DNA from: an uncultured Planctomycetaceae bacterium
GTDB lineage: Bacteria; Planctomycetota; Planctomycetia; Pirellulales; Pirellulaceae
Length of the DNA: 63,108 bases
Reading direction: 5' to 3'
NCBI GenBank assembly: GCA_903863885.1
Contig: CAIPEB010000007.1
Location: 1 to 63,108 of the forward strand
How positions within the stretch are numbered: position 1 is the first letter of the stretch; each line of letters starts with the position of its first letter. Under the pieces are notes generated by a model that was given only the letters and a program-made list of their open reading frames with translations, was not told the origin of the DNA and made no database searches. Made by a program: the position numbers and the translations under genes. Positions 18,682 to 28,238 of this stretch are shown here, one piece after another.

Positions 18682-18710
18682 TTCGAGAAACCAAATTTGC
18701 GTTTCTTGAA
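18682..18710. promoter_or_regulatory. Operator-like inverted repeat, site 1
   Basis: TTCGAGAA, 13 bases, TTCTTGAA. The same 8-13-8 layout occurs at 19897-19925 in the opposite orientation. Inside the spacer, positions such as CC.AA.TT.CG are also shared. It lies 27 bases before the longer start of the leftward operon. It is probably the binding site of the AraC regulator encoded next to it. Confidence 0.7.
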
Positions 18711-18776
18711 CATGCCGGGCGGAATGGGAGCACCGCCGTGCATCGACCGATGGGGGAGTCCGCGCGAATCCGCTGA

Positions 18777-19739
18777 CTACTCTGCCAATGGCACACCGAT
18801 GGCCTTGCGGTACTCGCGCGGCGTCTGGCCGGTAGTTTTCAGGAAGACCGTTGCGAAATACTGGCTGGTAGAGAACCCAAGGTGACTGGCAATCTGAGTG
18901 ACACCCATATTGGTGTCCCGGAGCATCATCTTGGCCTTTTCGATCCGCAGCGACGTGACGAACTCCAGCGGCGTCAGGCCCGTCTTGCGACGAAACTGGC
19001 TGCGCAGGGTTGGCTCGCTGATTCCCAAGAGGGCCGATAACTGTGCGACCGACGGCGGATTCACTAGATTGTCGCGAATCTTCTCAATGGCTTCCCACAC
19101 TCCCTGCTCGGAGCGGGTGCTCGCCTGTTGCCCGGAGTCTTCCAGAGACATGGCACGGCAGACAAGCACGAGCAACTCATGCAGGATGCCGCGAGCGCTC
19201 GCGAGGGAAAAGCGACCTGGACTTCGGTGTTCCTCCACGAGTCTTTCAAACGCATCTCGCACCGGTTCACCACCCGCGAACAGCCGAGACGACCTTCCCT
19301 CCAAGCACGCGGACATCTCTCGGGCGAGCCTGACGGAGAGGCCAGGCAAATTTCTGCCCTTACGGAGGTCAAGCTGCATCCAGTAGTGCTCGCAAGGATC
19401 GAGAACGCCATGCAGCCCGCCGTGCAGTTCATTGGGCCGAACGACGAGAATCATGCCTGGCCCCAGGAGATATTCCTGCTGTTCGACCCACCAGCGGGGC
19501 TTTCCGTGGACAATGTAATGAATCTCGCACAGGCCGTGGTGCTGGCTCGGCCATAGCGCATTGGCCATCGCCTGACGGAACTTGAGCCAGCCCAGCAGGT
19601 GCAGCTCTGGCAACAGCCGACCTTTACCCGCAAACGTCAGATGCTGTCGGCCGTGACCGTCGACGAACGTCTTCCAGGCATCTTCCTTGTCGGTGAAGCC
19701 TTCGACAATGCCGGTTTTGAGTCGCTTGGACGTCGGCAT
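18777..19739 (-). CDS. AraC-family transcriptional regulator
   Basis: 320 residues from the ATG at 19739 (MPTSKRLKTG). The N-terminal half is a cupin-like sensor domain (HYIVHGKPRWWVEQQEYLLG); the C-terminal 100 residues hold two helix-turn-helix motifs (VAQLSALLGISEPTLRSQFR and VTQIASHLGFSTSQYFATVF) and the closing TGQTPREYRK. I rejected an upstream extension because it reads through an operator-like repeat. It lies between the leftward operon and a rightward URO-D gene and is the obvious regulator of both. Confidence 0.92.
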   Translation of the reverse strand: MPTSKRLKTGIVEGFTDKEDAWKTFVDGHGRQHLTFAGKGRLLPELHLLGWLKFRQAMANALWPSQHHGLCEIHYIVHGKPRWWVEQQEYLLGPGMILVVRPNELHGGLHGVLDPCEHYWMQLDLRKGRNLPGLSVRLAREMSACLEGRSSRLFAGGEPVRDAFERLVEEHRSPGRFSLASARGILHELLVLVCRAMSLEDSGQQASTRSEQGVWEAIEKIRDNLVNPPSVAQLSALLGISEPTLRSQFRRKTGLTPLEFVTSLRIEKAKMMLRDTNMGVTQIASHLGFSTSQYFATVFLKTTGQTPREYRKAIGVPLAE

Positions 19740-19896
19740 TCGATTATTGTACATATCGGCAAGGCGACGCCGCAACGGAACAGGTGCGCGGCCCGGCGTC
19801 CTCTCGCCCGCGTATTGGAATGCGACGAAGTCGGCCGGCATCAAGGGCATGATCGCTTGTCGCCCAGCGTCTGGCACCGCCGACCCACTCGGAATG

Positions 19897-19925
19897 TTCC
19901 AGAATCGAAAGTTCGGATTCTCGAA
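19897..19925. promoter_or_regulatory. Operator-like inverted repeat, site 2
   Basis: TTCCAGAA, 13 bases, TTCTCGAA on the plus strand; its reverse complement aligns with site 1 at 18682-18710 over the arms and much of the spacer. It ends 59 bases before the rightward URO-D start and lies 158 bases before the AraC start, so it could control both. Confidence 0.7.
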
Positions 19926-19984
19926 CGAAGCGGACAGCCAATACAATCAGAATTTCATTGAACCAACGCGCACAGAGACCTGTC

Positions 19985-21070
19985 ATGACTCCATCCCCCG
20001 CCGAGTACCGCGAAAACTTGCTGCGGGCCTACCGTTTCCAATCGCCGCAGTGGATTCCCATCGCTTCGGGGCTTCCCTGGCTCGATTGGTCCTCCCACGG
20101 TTATGAACCGGAGGAATTGGAGCGGATCTGCTTGCGGCATCCATTCTTGCTTCCGGATTTTACCCCGGGCACGTTGCGGCGGAACCATGAAATGGTCCTC
20201 AGGGATCGGCCCGACATGGTCGCCAACAACGCCTACCGTGACCCATGGGGCTGTGTCTGGCAGACGAAGGTGACCGGAATGGTGGGGGCGGTAACGCATC
20301 ATCCGCTGGCCAGTTGGGATGCGTTCGATGGATTCCACGCGCCCGATCCCGACCGGACCGACGGATTATTGCAGCTGGACTGGGGCCAGCAGCGTCGCGA
20401 GCGCGAGCAGGCCCGGCAGTGCGGAAGGCTCTCTGGCGGCTGGATTCCGCATGGGCACACGTTCCTGCGTCTTCAGGACCTTCGTGGCTACGAGAACCTG
20501 ATCTTCGACATGGCCGACGAAGACCCGCGGCTTGACCGGCTGATCGGCATCCTGACCGACTTCCACTGCGAACTGATCCGCCGTTGGCTGGCCCTCGAGC
20601 CGGACGTGATCACGATTGCCGAAGACCTGGGGATGCAGACGTCGCCGATGCTCTCGCCAGCCCAGTTCCGGCGGTATATCGCACCGGTTTACGAGCGGCT
20701 CACCCGACCGATCAAAGCGACCGGGGTGCTCGTGCATGAGCACTCCGACGGGTTCGTCATGCCCTTGATCGACGACATTATCCGCACCGGTGGAGACGTG
20801 ATCAATGTGCAGGACTTGGTCAACGGAATCGACCGTCTCGCCAAAGAAGTGAAGGGCCGAATCGCCATCGACCTGGACATCGACCGGCAGCACATCACGG
20901 TCAACGGATCGCCTCAGGAAATTGACGACCATATCCGCGAGTGTGTCACGAAGCTCGCCTCGCCCGCCGGCGGTCTGTCGCTGGTCTATCAGCCGTGGCC
21001 GCCAACTCCGGCAAGAAACATGGATGCGGTGTTCACGGCGATGGAAAAATACGCCTTTGGTTTCAACTGA
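19985..21070 (+). CDS. URO-D-family protein, divergent from the AraC gene
   Basis: 361 residues starting MTPSPAEYRENLLRAY. URO-D-like fold with LVHEHSDGF (His253, Asp255), where MtaA/MtbA-like enzymes have HSCG; the later strand reads IDLDIDRQHI in place of GGVD. It shares with the operon-first URO-D the loss of the cysteine ligand. Controlled probably by the AraC protein through site 2. An integrase remnant lies just after its stop. Confidence 0.87.
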   Translation: MTPSPAEYRENLLRAYRFQSPQWIPIASGLPWLDWSSHGYEPEELERICLRHPFLLPDFTPGTLRRNHEMVLRDRPDMVANNAYRDPWGCVWQTKVTGMVGAVTHHPLASWDAFDGFHAPDPDRTDGLLQLDWGQQRREREQARQCGRLSGGWIPHGHTFLRLQDLRGYENLIFDMADEDPRLDRLIGILTDFHCELIRRWLALEPDVITIAEDLGMQTSPMLSPAQFRRYIAPVYERLTRPIKATGVLVHEHSDGFVMPLIDDIIRTGGDVINVQDLVNGIDRLAKEVKGRIAIDLDIDRQHITVNGSPQEIDDHIRECVTKLASPAGGLSLVYQPWPPTPARNMDAVFTAMEKYAFGFN

Positions 21071-21155
21071 TGTCGCAACGACCTCACCCTATGAGGTCAC
21101 GTTTCAGGAGGCCGCACGTTCCCGGGCGATTACGACGGTTGTCGCCTTGCCTTGC

Positions 21156-21298
21156 AGGGGTGCGGCGCGCGGCCGAAACTGGCACAATCGCTGGCTCGTC
21201 ACTCGGACAACAATCTGACGCTGAGCGTTCACTCGCACATCGAGTTGAAAGATCAGAATGCGGCAATTGCAGCGTTGCCGGGGCCGCCGAGGGGGTGA
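21156..21298 (+). pseudogene. Tyrosine recombinase C-terminal fragment
   Basis: Matches the last 48 codons of the integrase at 54105-54539 (RPKLAQSLARHSD.NLTL then KDQNAAIAALPGPPRG), but the catalytic Tyr position reads His (VHSHIE for VYSHVE). The upstream part is gone. It is a dead scrap; 21071-21358 has no other content. Confidence 0.8.
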
Positions 21299-21358
21299 GC
21301 GGTCGAAGGTGGTGTGGAGGCTCAGCAGGGAGACCCGTCCGGCTACCTGATTCGCCAA

Positions 21359-22102
21359 CTATGCCGCCGCCGACAACAGTAGTTTTGCGCCCGCAATCAG
21401 CAGGACCGCGGCGAGCAAGCGATTGATCGTTGTGTGCGGGAATCTGTGACTGCCGAAATAGGAACCGGCAAGTCCCCCGCACACGGCGACAATCGCAAGC
21501 GGTACGGCGAACGCGGGAAACTGTCTCGTGCTGCTGAAATTGCCCATCAGTCCGGCAATGGAATTCGCCAGAATGAACAGCGCGGAGACCGCGGCAGCTG
21601 GTTTCGCGTTTGCCCAACGCATCATCAGCAGCAGTGGAGTGAGGAATATGCCGCCGCCTGTTCCCGTCAAGCCCGACAGCAAACCCAGGCCCGCGCCGGT
21701 CGGAATCGCGACCGACAACGCGGGTGGAGTTGCCTCAGAATCATCGCTTGAATGTGTGATCAATCGAATGGCCGACAAGATGAGTACCATCCCGACAATG
21801 ACCTTGAAGGCCGTCGTTGACAGGTCGAAGTAACCGCCGACAAATGCCATTGGCACCGCGAGCACCGCGAATGGCCAAAATAGATGCCACGAAAAATGGC
21901 CCTTTCGCGCGAACTGCCAAGTGGCAATGGTCGCCACCAGGATGTTCAGCATCAATGCCGTTGGCTTGATGACTTTCGGTTCGAGCTCGGCTAACGACAT
22001 CACAGCGATGTATCCCGACGCACCGGCATGGCCGACTGACGAATACAAGAACGCCACCGCGCCGACGGCAATGCTCATGAAAATGATCGCATCTAACGTC
22101 AT
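21359..22102 (-). CDS. TauE/SafE-family sulfite or sulfonate exporter
   Basis: 247 residues, about eight membrane segments. The two half-repeats carry the family's glycines: GHAGASGYIAVMSL near residue 25 and GLLSGLTGTGGGIFLTPLLL near 140. Start MTLDAIIF at 22102. Such permeases export sulfite, sulfoacetate or similar anions, which would fit a neighbourhood rich in sulfatases. Upstream, 22103-22771 holds only repeats and debris. Confidence 0.88.
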   Translation of the reverse strand: MTLDAIIFMSIAVGAVAFLYSSVGHAGASGYIAVMSLAELEPKVIKPTALMLNILVATIATWQFARKGHFSWHLFWPFAVLAVPMAFVGGYFDLSTTAFKVIVGMVLILSAIRLITHSSDDSEATPPALSVAIPTGAGLGLLSGLTGTGGGIFLTPLLLMMRWANAKPAAAVSALFILANSIAGLMGNFSSTRQFPAFAVPLAIVAVCGGLAGSYFGSHRFPHTTINRLLAAVLLIAGAKLLLSAAA

Positions 22103-22206
22103 GCGAACGCTCAAGCGTCTGATGGCGAACTTGTGCTTCTGCGGCAGAATGCTGACCGGGGTGTTCCTTCGCTCGGCCGGACCCGGCAGCGGACACCGCA
22201 ATCGAA

Positions 22207-22270
22207 TTACTTGTGAATGTAGAGGGCGACTATCGGACCGTCAAACACGTGTGGAGACGCCGTACGATCC
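22207..22270 (+). repeat. Dispersed repeat C, copy 2
   Basis: gtgaatgtagagggcgacta, then ggaccgtcaaacacgtgtgg and gtacgatccgag. It is followed within 30 bases by a remnant of the small repeat-family gene, the same order as at 28090-28212. Confidence 0.65.
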
Positions 22271-22293
22271 GAGGGCTGACGTACCCCCTTTCC

Positions 22294-22420
22294 TCACATC
22301 AGGCGGTTCAGCAACATCGCCAACCCGCACAGCCCCACGGCGATGGCCAGCAACTCCCAGCGCCTTCGCTCGTCGCACACGCACGAAGGTGTCGGCAGCA
22401 ATCTCAGCGACGCAGTACCG
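22294..22420 (-). pseudogene. C-terminal remnant of the repeat-family small protein
   Basis: Leftward it reads LLAIAVGLCGLAMLLNRLM and a stop, the membrane tail of the 61978-62277 family. The preceding part is frameshifted (a DERRRW frame where intact copies read ARRAW). About 300 bases to the right (22460-22771) hold no gene I can support. Confidence 0.65.
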
Positions 22421-22771
22421 GCCCGGATTGGCTCTAAAGTCTGCCCTGGATTGAGTGCCGTTGTCGTCCTTGGATTCGCCATCCGAACGTATCTTCAGTG
22501 CCGCAAACCGCCAACTCGCGACACATCGAACTCCGTTCTGCTATTGATTCTCGCTCCGCTATCAGCCCTTCAAGGTCAACAGCCAGGGGTGCCGTTTCCC
22601 GTCGCCACGCCCAAGAGCCGGGGTGTTGCAGCCGAGGCCGTAAGACGAGTAGCCGACGATGTCCATGAATATGTCAGGAATCGGACGGTCGTGGGCAGCG
22701 TGCCGTGGATCCTCAAGAAGCAAATGGTGTCTTGGTTGAATTCGGTTTCTGGTTTTTGACTCTCTGAAAAG

Positions 22772-23965
22772 TCATCGTTCGAGCACTTCTTCCGTCACTT
22801 GGCCCTCGGCGTCCAAATACCGAAACAACACGTTGGGGCCCAGCGGCTGGACACCGCCTGAAAAGAAACACGCGGGCTTCCAGCCATCAAGCAGGCAGTT
22901 GACCATGCCGATCCGGCCCGTGCTTTCGGGTGGAGAACGCACGGCAGCCATCGCCGAGTAACGTGATACGGCAATCGGGCGGTTGAAAAGGCAATTGTTC
23001 AAGGCGCAGAAGGGCAACGCAATCTTTGGCGGGATATCAACCACCGGCACGCTGTCGTTATTGATCAAGCCAGACAGGTTGGAGGCCCAGAGGGAGCCCG
23101 ATACCAAAAAACCCGCGGCCCCGCTTTCGAAGTGGCAGTTCGACAGCTTCAGCGTGGCTGCCGGACCGAGTTCTGCCATGTACCCCTTTTGCGTGGCGGT
23201 CTTGAGAAGCTCGCTGTTGGCGATCTCCACCTGTCCCTGTCCGAGCAGGAGTGCCCGCGCGGCGGTTTCATCGAATTGTCCGGGGTGGTCCTGGCTCCAC
23301 TCGTTTGCGTTGCAGTCCATGACCGAATTGACAATAAAGAGAAAGCCATTGGGCTGATTGACGTGCAGGCAGACTTGAACCGCCCGAAAGGTGAGTCCGA
23401 AGATCGCGTTTTCCGATTGGGGCGCGTCCACCGCCGCGGTGGTGTCGCCGAAGAGCAAGCCTGTTCGCGCCCGGGCGATGTGCATCCCGAACACCTTGTT
23501 GTATTGAGCTGGTTTGGACGCGTGCACGCTGTGCCAGCGCACGGCTGCGCCCGAGCGGTAATTGGCATTTACCCGCACGTCACGGAGGGTCAGTTCGCGA
23601 CCGCGGATGTCAAGAAGCGACTCTGTGTCGTAGCCTGGCGCAGCGTTGAGCGTGTACCCCCGGAATTCCACGTGCTGCCCGACGCGGTGAATGACCGCCG
23701 ACCGGACCTCGTAATTGCGGTCGAGATACACGCGACTGTGTTTGTCCAAAGCCTCTTGCACACGCTCCGTGTCATTGCTGCCCGGACACCGAGACGGACA
23801 GATCCAACCTTCAGCTTGGGCAACCGCGTCATCGCTGCCGCTGGACATGTCTTTAGTGAAGCTGCCACCATCGGGCGCGGGCCTTGGCAACGCGTCCGCG
23901 CCCTTGATCGCGGCCAGCGGCAGCAGCATTACGGCGCAGAGGATAAGGAACTCCCTTCTATTCAT
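22772..23965 (-). CDS. Secreted right-handed beta-helix protein
   Basis: 397 residues. AAGGA lies 8 bases before the ATG; the N-terminus MNRREFLILCAVMLLPLAAI is a signal peptide of Tat or Sec type. GSNDTERVQEALDKHSRVYL (about 63-82) is the usual opening of pectate-lyase-like helices, followed by short rungs with regularly spaced Asn and Gly. It could be a polysaccharide lyase or a passive binding protein; no catalytic cluster is obvious. Confidence 0.75.
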   Translation of the reverse strand: MNRREFLILCAVMLLPLAAIKGADALPRPAPDGGSFTKDMSSGSDDAVAQAEGWICPSRCPGSNDTERVQEALDKHSRVYLDRNYEVRSAVIHRVGQHVEFRGYTLNAAPGYDTESLLDIRGRELTLRDVRVNANYRSGAAVRWHSVHASKPAQYNKVFGMHIARARTGLLFGDTTAAVDAPQSENAIFGLTFRAVQVCLHVNQPNGFLFIVNSVMDCNANEWSQDHPGQFDETAARALLLGQGQVEIANSELLKTATQKGYMAELGPAATLKLSNCHFESGAAGFLVSGSLWASNLSGLINNDSVPVVDIPPKIALPFCALNNCLFNRPIAVSRYSAMAAVRSPPESTGRIGMVNCLLDGWKPACFFSGGVQPLGPNVLFRYLDAEGQVTEEVLER

Positions 23966-24240
23966 ATGCGCGTTCCTTGGTTGTGTGGACGCAGGTTAAT
24001 TCGAGTTTCAGGAGTTGCGCCGATGGAAGTGTCATTGCCAATCATCGCGGACGACATGAACTGTACACCGCGGAAATCCACGACAAGCCGCTTGGCCGCG
24101 TTTTTGGCGTGCGTGCAGATATCCAGAAGCGAATTGCCGATCTCTTGTATCCGACCTTCATCCAGAATCTTGACGTCCGTGAAGTTCACGATGACCTTGT
24201 CCGTGGTTTCGCGGAATTGCAGTGACGTGGCACAGTACCA
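23962..24240 (-). pseudogene. STAS-domain (anti-sigma antagonist) remnant
   Basis: The frame FRETTDKVIVNFTDVKILDE..IQEIG then LVVDFRGVQFMSSAMIG is typical of planctomycete STAS proteins, which switch anti-sigma factors. After MSSAMIG (about 24045) the family sequence ends and 24 unrelated residues run to the stop at 23962, overlapping the beta-helix gene by 4 bases. The second half of the domain is lost, and no clear start codon is visible, so it is probably dead. Confidence 0.6.
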
Positions 24241-24339
24241 TCGATCACGATTCGCTTCGGCCCCTCAGCTCGTTGCTTCAACCGCCCGGCATCCTTGATT
24301 GTATCGCGGCGCCATTGGTGGCGCAGTGTATGGCCGCCG

Positions 24340-24550
24340 TCCCGCCCGCGCTGGCCACACGTCGCGTTCCCGTGGGAGTTCCGGGAACCACGTACCGACG
24401 GCCAAACTCTACCCAAAGCGTGGCCACTTCGGCGACGAAACGGGGGAGCATTTTGGTGCCGCCCTTGGTGCCGAGCTGTTTCCGAATGGTGCCTTGGCCA
24501 CGGCGGGCGTCGGGATCCGCACCGAGGGGCCCGTGTGGGTGCTGGGCGCC
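24340..24550 (-). repeat. Composite repeat, parts B and F
   Basis: gccacacgtcgcgttcccgt, gggagttccgggaaccacgt and gagcattttggtgccgccct match 45900-46065, 51835-51945 and 62375-62545. The F part (gcaccgaggggcccgtgtgg) follows directly, as at 62549. The part carrying the small gene is absent here. Confidence 0.7.
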
Positions 24551-24681
24551 CCTTTCTAGGTCCAGCCGAACTTCAGTAGTCCCCTGCCGCATTTGGGACA
24601 TGGCGTCCGTAGGCTTTCAATGTCAATGTTGGCAACATGGCAGATCGGGAGCGGGCGGGATACGACGCATTCAGATCACCC

Positions 24682-24735
24682 GTGAATGCAGAAGGCCGCT
24701 GACCGGCCGTCAAACTGTTGCGGTAGTGAGCAACT
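24682..24735 (+). repeat. Dispersed repeat C, copy 3
   Basis: cccgtgaatgcagaaggccg then ctgaccggccgtcaaactg. It is preceded by cgacgcattcagatc, which also precedes the copy at 28090. Nothing else is seen in 24551-24875. Confidence 0.6.
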
Positions 24736-24875
24736 GGCGGCGGGTCCGGAACCCTACGCGTTGTCCGCAGGCCTGGCCTTGCCGTCTCTCCCCATGGAGC
24801 CCCGGCGATGTCGGGCGTCAAGCGTCTCCAGGTCAAACACTTGCGGCCGGCGGGTCCTCGCGACGCTCTTTCTTA

Positions 24876-25829
24876 TCATCTTCCACCGCGCCCCAGCAGG
24901 TCCCGCAGGGCTTCGCGGAGCTGGGGGAAATGAAACTCGAACCCTTCATCCTCGAGACGTTTGGAGATGACGTAGCGACCATAGAGGACGAGCTCAGGAT
25001 CGGTGCGCAACAACAAGGGGGCAGCGATTCGCACCATCCAGGAGAAAGAAGGGAGCCCGAGGGGCATGTTTACGGCGCGGCGCAGTTCTCGCATGAAATC
25101 CGCTTGAGCGACGGGGTGCGGTGCCGAAGCGATGTAGGCGCCTTGCATAGCGGAGTTTGTCAGGCCGCGCTCGAACAGTCGATTCATGTCCGCTTCATGA
25201 ATCCAACTCATTCCCTGAGTGCCATTGCCGACTTTGCCGCCGAGTCCCATCCGAGCCAAGGGCGCAAGCGCATCGAGTGCACCGCCGCCCGCCCCGCGAT
25301 TCCGGCCGAGCACGAAACTTGTTCGCAGGATGACACTCCGCTGCGAGGGCAATACGCTTGCGTGGAAAGCCTCTTCCCAAGCTCTTCCCACGAATGGCGC
25401 CAGACCGTAGCCAAAGGCGGACTCTTCAGTGCAAATGGACTTCGGCGGATCCCCGTAGATGTGCGCCGTGCTCATTTGCACCCATACAGGCGGAGGTGCA
25501 TCGACACTCCGCATCGCTTGGCCCAAGACGCTTGTGGACTCGACGCGAGACCGAAGGATCTCGTCTTGGTGGTCGGGCGTCTTGACGCAATTGACGCTTC
25601 GGCCGGCGAGGTTGACCAACCCCGCAGCTTCGTTCAGTTCTTTCCGCCACTCCCCGACCCCCCGACCGTCCCAGATTACGTGCCGCCACGGACCAGCTAT
25701 TTTGGGCGCGTTACGAGACAAGATCACCACTGAGGCGCCACGGTCGGCGAGGTAGTGGGCGAGAGAAACACCCAGAAAACCGCTGCCTCCGGCAATAATG
25801 AACTTCGCGTGTTCGAGGGAAGTGGACAC
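24876..25829 (-). CDS. TIGR01777-type NAD(P)-dependent epimerase-like protein
   Basis: 317 residues, GTG start at 25829 with GGAG 8 bases upstream. Rossmann motif GGSGFLG (14-20); VNLAGRSV (72-79) and the ATG-equivalent MSTAHIYGD (118-126) with Tyr; the C-terminal DUF1731-like tail ends near ALRDLLG. Extended short-chain dehydrogenase fold; the family's substrate is unknown, though some members affect cell division or lipid traits. Intact. Confidence 0.88.
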   Translation of the reverse strand: MSTSLEHAKFIIAGGSGFLGVSLAHYLADRGASVVILSRNAPKIAGPWRHVIWDGRGVGEWRKELNEAAGLVNLAGRSVNCVKTPDHQDEILRSRVESTSVLGQAMRSVDAPPPVWVQMSTAHIYGDPPKSICTEESAFGYGLAPFVGRAWEEAFHASVLPSQRSVILRTSFVLGRNRGAGGGALDALAPLARMGLGGKVGNGTQGMSWIHEADMNRLFERGLTNSAMQGAYIASAPHPVAQADFMRELRRAVNMPLGLPSFSWMVRIAAPLLLRTDPELVLYGRYVISKRLEDEGFEFHFPQLREALRDLLGRGGR

Positions 25830-25926
25830 CGAATGTTCTCCAGCGGAACGGACGTCATCGGAATAACCGTACGACGGTACTCCAAGTTAACCGGTATGGC
25901 GAACACTCCTGCCAGTCAACGCGTCC

Positions 25927-26145
25927 TCACATCAGCCGACTCGCCAACATTGCCAGTCCGCACAGTTCCAAGACGATGGCGCGCGAGAATCCGTCCTGGG
26001 GTTACGACCGCATTCAAGGCGCGCTGGCCAATGTCGGCCACGAGATTTCCGATCAGACCGTCGGCAGAATTCTCGTGAATGTAGAGGGCCGCTCACCGAC
26101 CGTCAAACTGTCGCGGGCTGCCGTGCGATCCAACGGCGAGCGATT
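25927..26145. repeat. Mosaic of three mobile remnants
   Basis: Three scraps are fused end to end: the tail of the small repeat-family gene (25927-25975, leftward), a transposase piece (25976-26071, rightward, [20 protein letters not shown]), then repeat C copy 4 (26072-26145). Sharp joints show successive insertion or deletion. A degenerate repeat F lies at 26222-26280. No gene in 25830-26332. Confidence 0.7.
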
Positions 26146-26332
26146 GACGGCGGTAGTTGTGGACGCGCCCGTTGTCCACAGGCTTGGCCTGCCGCCTCTC
26201 CGCATGGGAGGCACTGGCCATGGCGGGCGTCGGGCTTCGCACCGAGGGGCACGTGGGGGGACTGGGGCGGGGAGACTCGCGCGGCTATTCGATACGGCGG
26301 ACCCAGTCCACTACGTGTCTGCTGCACTGGCG

Positions 26333-27988
26333 TTATTTCTTGCCAATTGCGGCTTCAAGGGTCTGCAACGCGACCATCACCTCGTTCAATGGCAATACAA
26401 GGTCCTCAACAGTCTCTGACTTGGCGATATAAATGCCGATCACTTGGCCATTCGCATTGACTACCGGAGAACCACAATGCTCGCGTCGGCTCTGATGAAA
26501 CTGAGCGACGATAACCCGTTCGAACCCGGTAGCCCGCAAACTCGAAGCTCGAACTGAATGGTTGGCATTGTGACTGAGCGCGAGCGGAAAGTTCGCTTCC
26601 GCAGCGACTCCCCCGCGAGAATACTTGACGGTGACCTGTTCACCCGCGATCCGCGGCCGGTCGCCGCTTGGTGGCCAATGTTCATGCAGTCTTTGCCAAT
26701 CCGAAATGGTCTGAATAGTCAATCCTTGCACGTGAGTTATGGTGTCACCAACTCGCAGTGGAAAACTGGCCTTTTGCCCCGGTAGAAACACCGCATCTAC
26801 CACTTGCACGACAACAACACCAAGCGGACCGTCTTCCAACATCACAGGGATCGAACCTTCCATCGGCGGAACACGCGCGGTTTCTACGGCTACTGCTCCC
26901 CAGGGTGATCGGAAACCTGTCGGCGTCACGACGGCCAGTAGCTCGCCACAGGCGGAAGCGGTCGACTTTGACCACGGCACCGTCGGTATTGCGTCATCGG
27001 AGTCGCTAGTGCCAATCTCCAGTAAAGCAAGATCACGCGCATGATCGACGGCAACAGCACGTGCGCTCGCGACGGACTCGTCGACAAAAGCGATAGTTAA
27101 GTCCGGCCCCAACTCACTTGCCTTGGTCAATACTCTCCCGCGCGAAACAATAAGCCCCGAAGCGATCGCACGGAAATCGGAACGCACTTCGACTACCAAT
27201 TTCTGAATGCCTGGGATGGTCGAACGGAACACGGAGTCGAGCGTAGGTAGTGCCGGGCATTTGAACTCGGGACTATCCGGGGCCACCCGACTTCCGCCCA
27301 GCACGGCCCAGCGTTTTCGGAGCAGGTCGACCGTATTGAAGGTCAGCCCGATGCCTCCGTTTTCGAAGTTCGTTGCAACTCCTACCAGGTGTCCGCACGC
27401 GTCGAAAACTGGTCCGCCCGAATCACCTCCAAACCCGCGAATGGTAGTTCTGATCAGGCCGGCTTTGTCGGTATGATCGGAACGCATCCGGTAGCCGATT
27501 CGCACTTGGCACTTCGGTTTCTCGCCTTCGCCTGACAAGAGACCTGTCGCCGGATGGCCGAACATTAGCAACGCCGTTTCTGAAGTGATCGCGTCACTTG
27601 AGCCCAAAGTGACAAATGGCCACGGTCCCTTATCCACCAGTTGCGCGAGCGCTAGATCGTCGCCAAACTCGCCATTTTCGGTGGACTTGCCAAGGAGCTT
27701 CCCGGAATGTCGCTTTCCATCCGCAGTATGCACGAGAATTTCGTCGCCGACTTTGGCGTTGATATGGGCACATGTCAAAACCAGTCCGTCGGATGAGATG
27801 ATCGCCCCTGAACAGCCCCCCGGCGTATCCTGACGGGTCAAATAGACTACTGCTGGCAGCGCGTGGCGAACGCACCCAAAAACCGCTTGCTGGAGTTCCG
27901 CCCCTGGTGGCCCGTCAAATGCAGCGGATCGTGTGGTTGTGAGCGCACCGAATCCCAAAACGAGTTGTGCGATCCATACCCAGCGCAC
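26333..27988 (-). CDS. Secreted trypsin-like protease with degenerate second protease module
   Basis: 551 residues, GTG start with AGGAA upstream, signal peptide to about residue 23. The first module is a full HtrA/trypsin-type protease: LTCAHI (His75), GDDLALAQL (Asp111), [10 protein letters not shown] (Ser190). A second unit (about 265-370) repeats the layout but lacks His (LTKASEL) while keeping [14 protein letters not shown]-like stretch ([13 protein letters not shown], about 425) and a tail reading [18 protein letters not shown] follow, where the Ser loop is GGSP-like but altered. The later parts may bind substrate. Confidence 0.82.
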   Translation of the reverse strand: MRWVWIAQLVLGFGALTTTRSAAFDGPPGAELQQAVFGCVRHALPAVVYLTRQDTPGGCSGAIISSDGLVLTCAHINAKVGDEILVHTADGKRHSGKLLGKSTENGEFGDDLALAQLVDKGPWPFVTLGSSDAITSETALLMFGHPATGLLSGEGEKPKCQVRIGYRMRSDHTDKAGLIRTTIRGFGGDSGGPVFDACGHLVGVATNFENGGIGLTFNTVDLLRKRWAVLGGSRVAPDSPEFKCPALPTLDSVFRSTIPGIQKLVVEVRSDFRAIASGLIVSRGRVLTKASELGPDLTIAFVDESVASARAVAVDHARDLALLEIGTSDSDDAIPTVPWSKSTASACGELLAVVTPTGFRSPWGAVAVETARVPPMEGSIPVMLEDGPLGVVVVQVVDAVFLPGQKASFPLRVGDTITHVQGLTIQTISDWQRLHEHWPPSGDRPRIAGEQVTVKYSRGGVAAEANFPLALSHNANHSVRASSLRATGFERVIVAQFHQSRREHCGSPVVNANGQVIGIYIAKSETVEDLVLPLNEVMVALQTLEAAIGKK

Positions 27989-28089
27989 GTTCCTGCTCCA
28001 CTGCCGAAGTAGTTAATTCTGCGACCGGTGAGGCGCCTTCGTACTTCGTTACGATGGCCCGTTCAGACGGCACGACGCGTTCGGATCAC

Positions 28090-28212
28090 CCGTGAATGTA
28101 GGGGGCCGCTGACCGACCGTCAAACGCGTGTGGTTTCGACCAAATCGACTGGCAGCCAATGCTGCCACGGTCCTCACATCAGGCGATCGCCAACATTTCC
28201 AACCCGCACAGC
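28090..28212. repeat. Repeat C copy 5 joined to a repeat-family gene tail
   Basis: cccgtgaatgtagggggccg then accgaccgtcaaacgcgtgt (plus strand), followed at 28174-28212 by the last codons of the small membrane protein family on the minus strand. Same order as 22207-22420. Confidence 0.6.
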
Positions 28213-28238
28213 GGAGCCGGTATTCCCTCTCGCCTGTC

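Noticed and set aside
19740-19946. Longer AraC protein starting at 19946
   Set aside because: The extra 69 residues read through the operator-like inverted repeat and lack similarity to AraC sensor domains.
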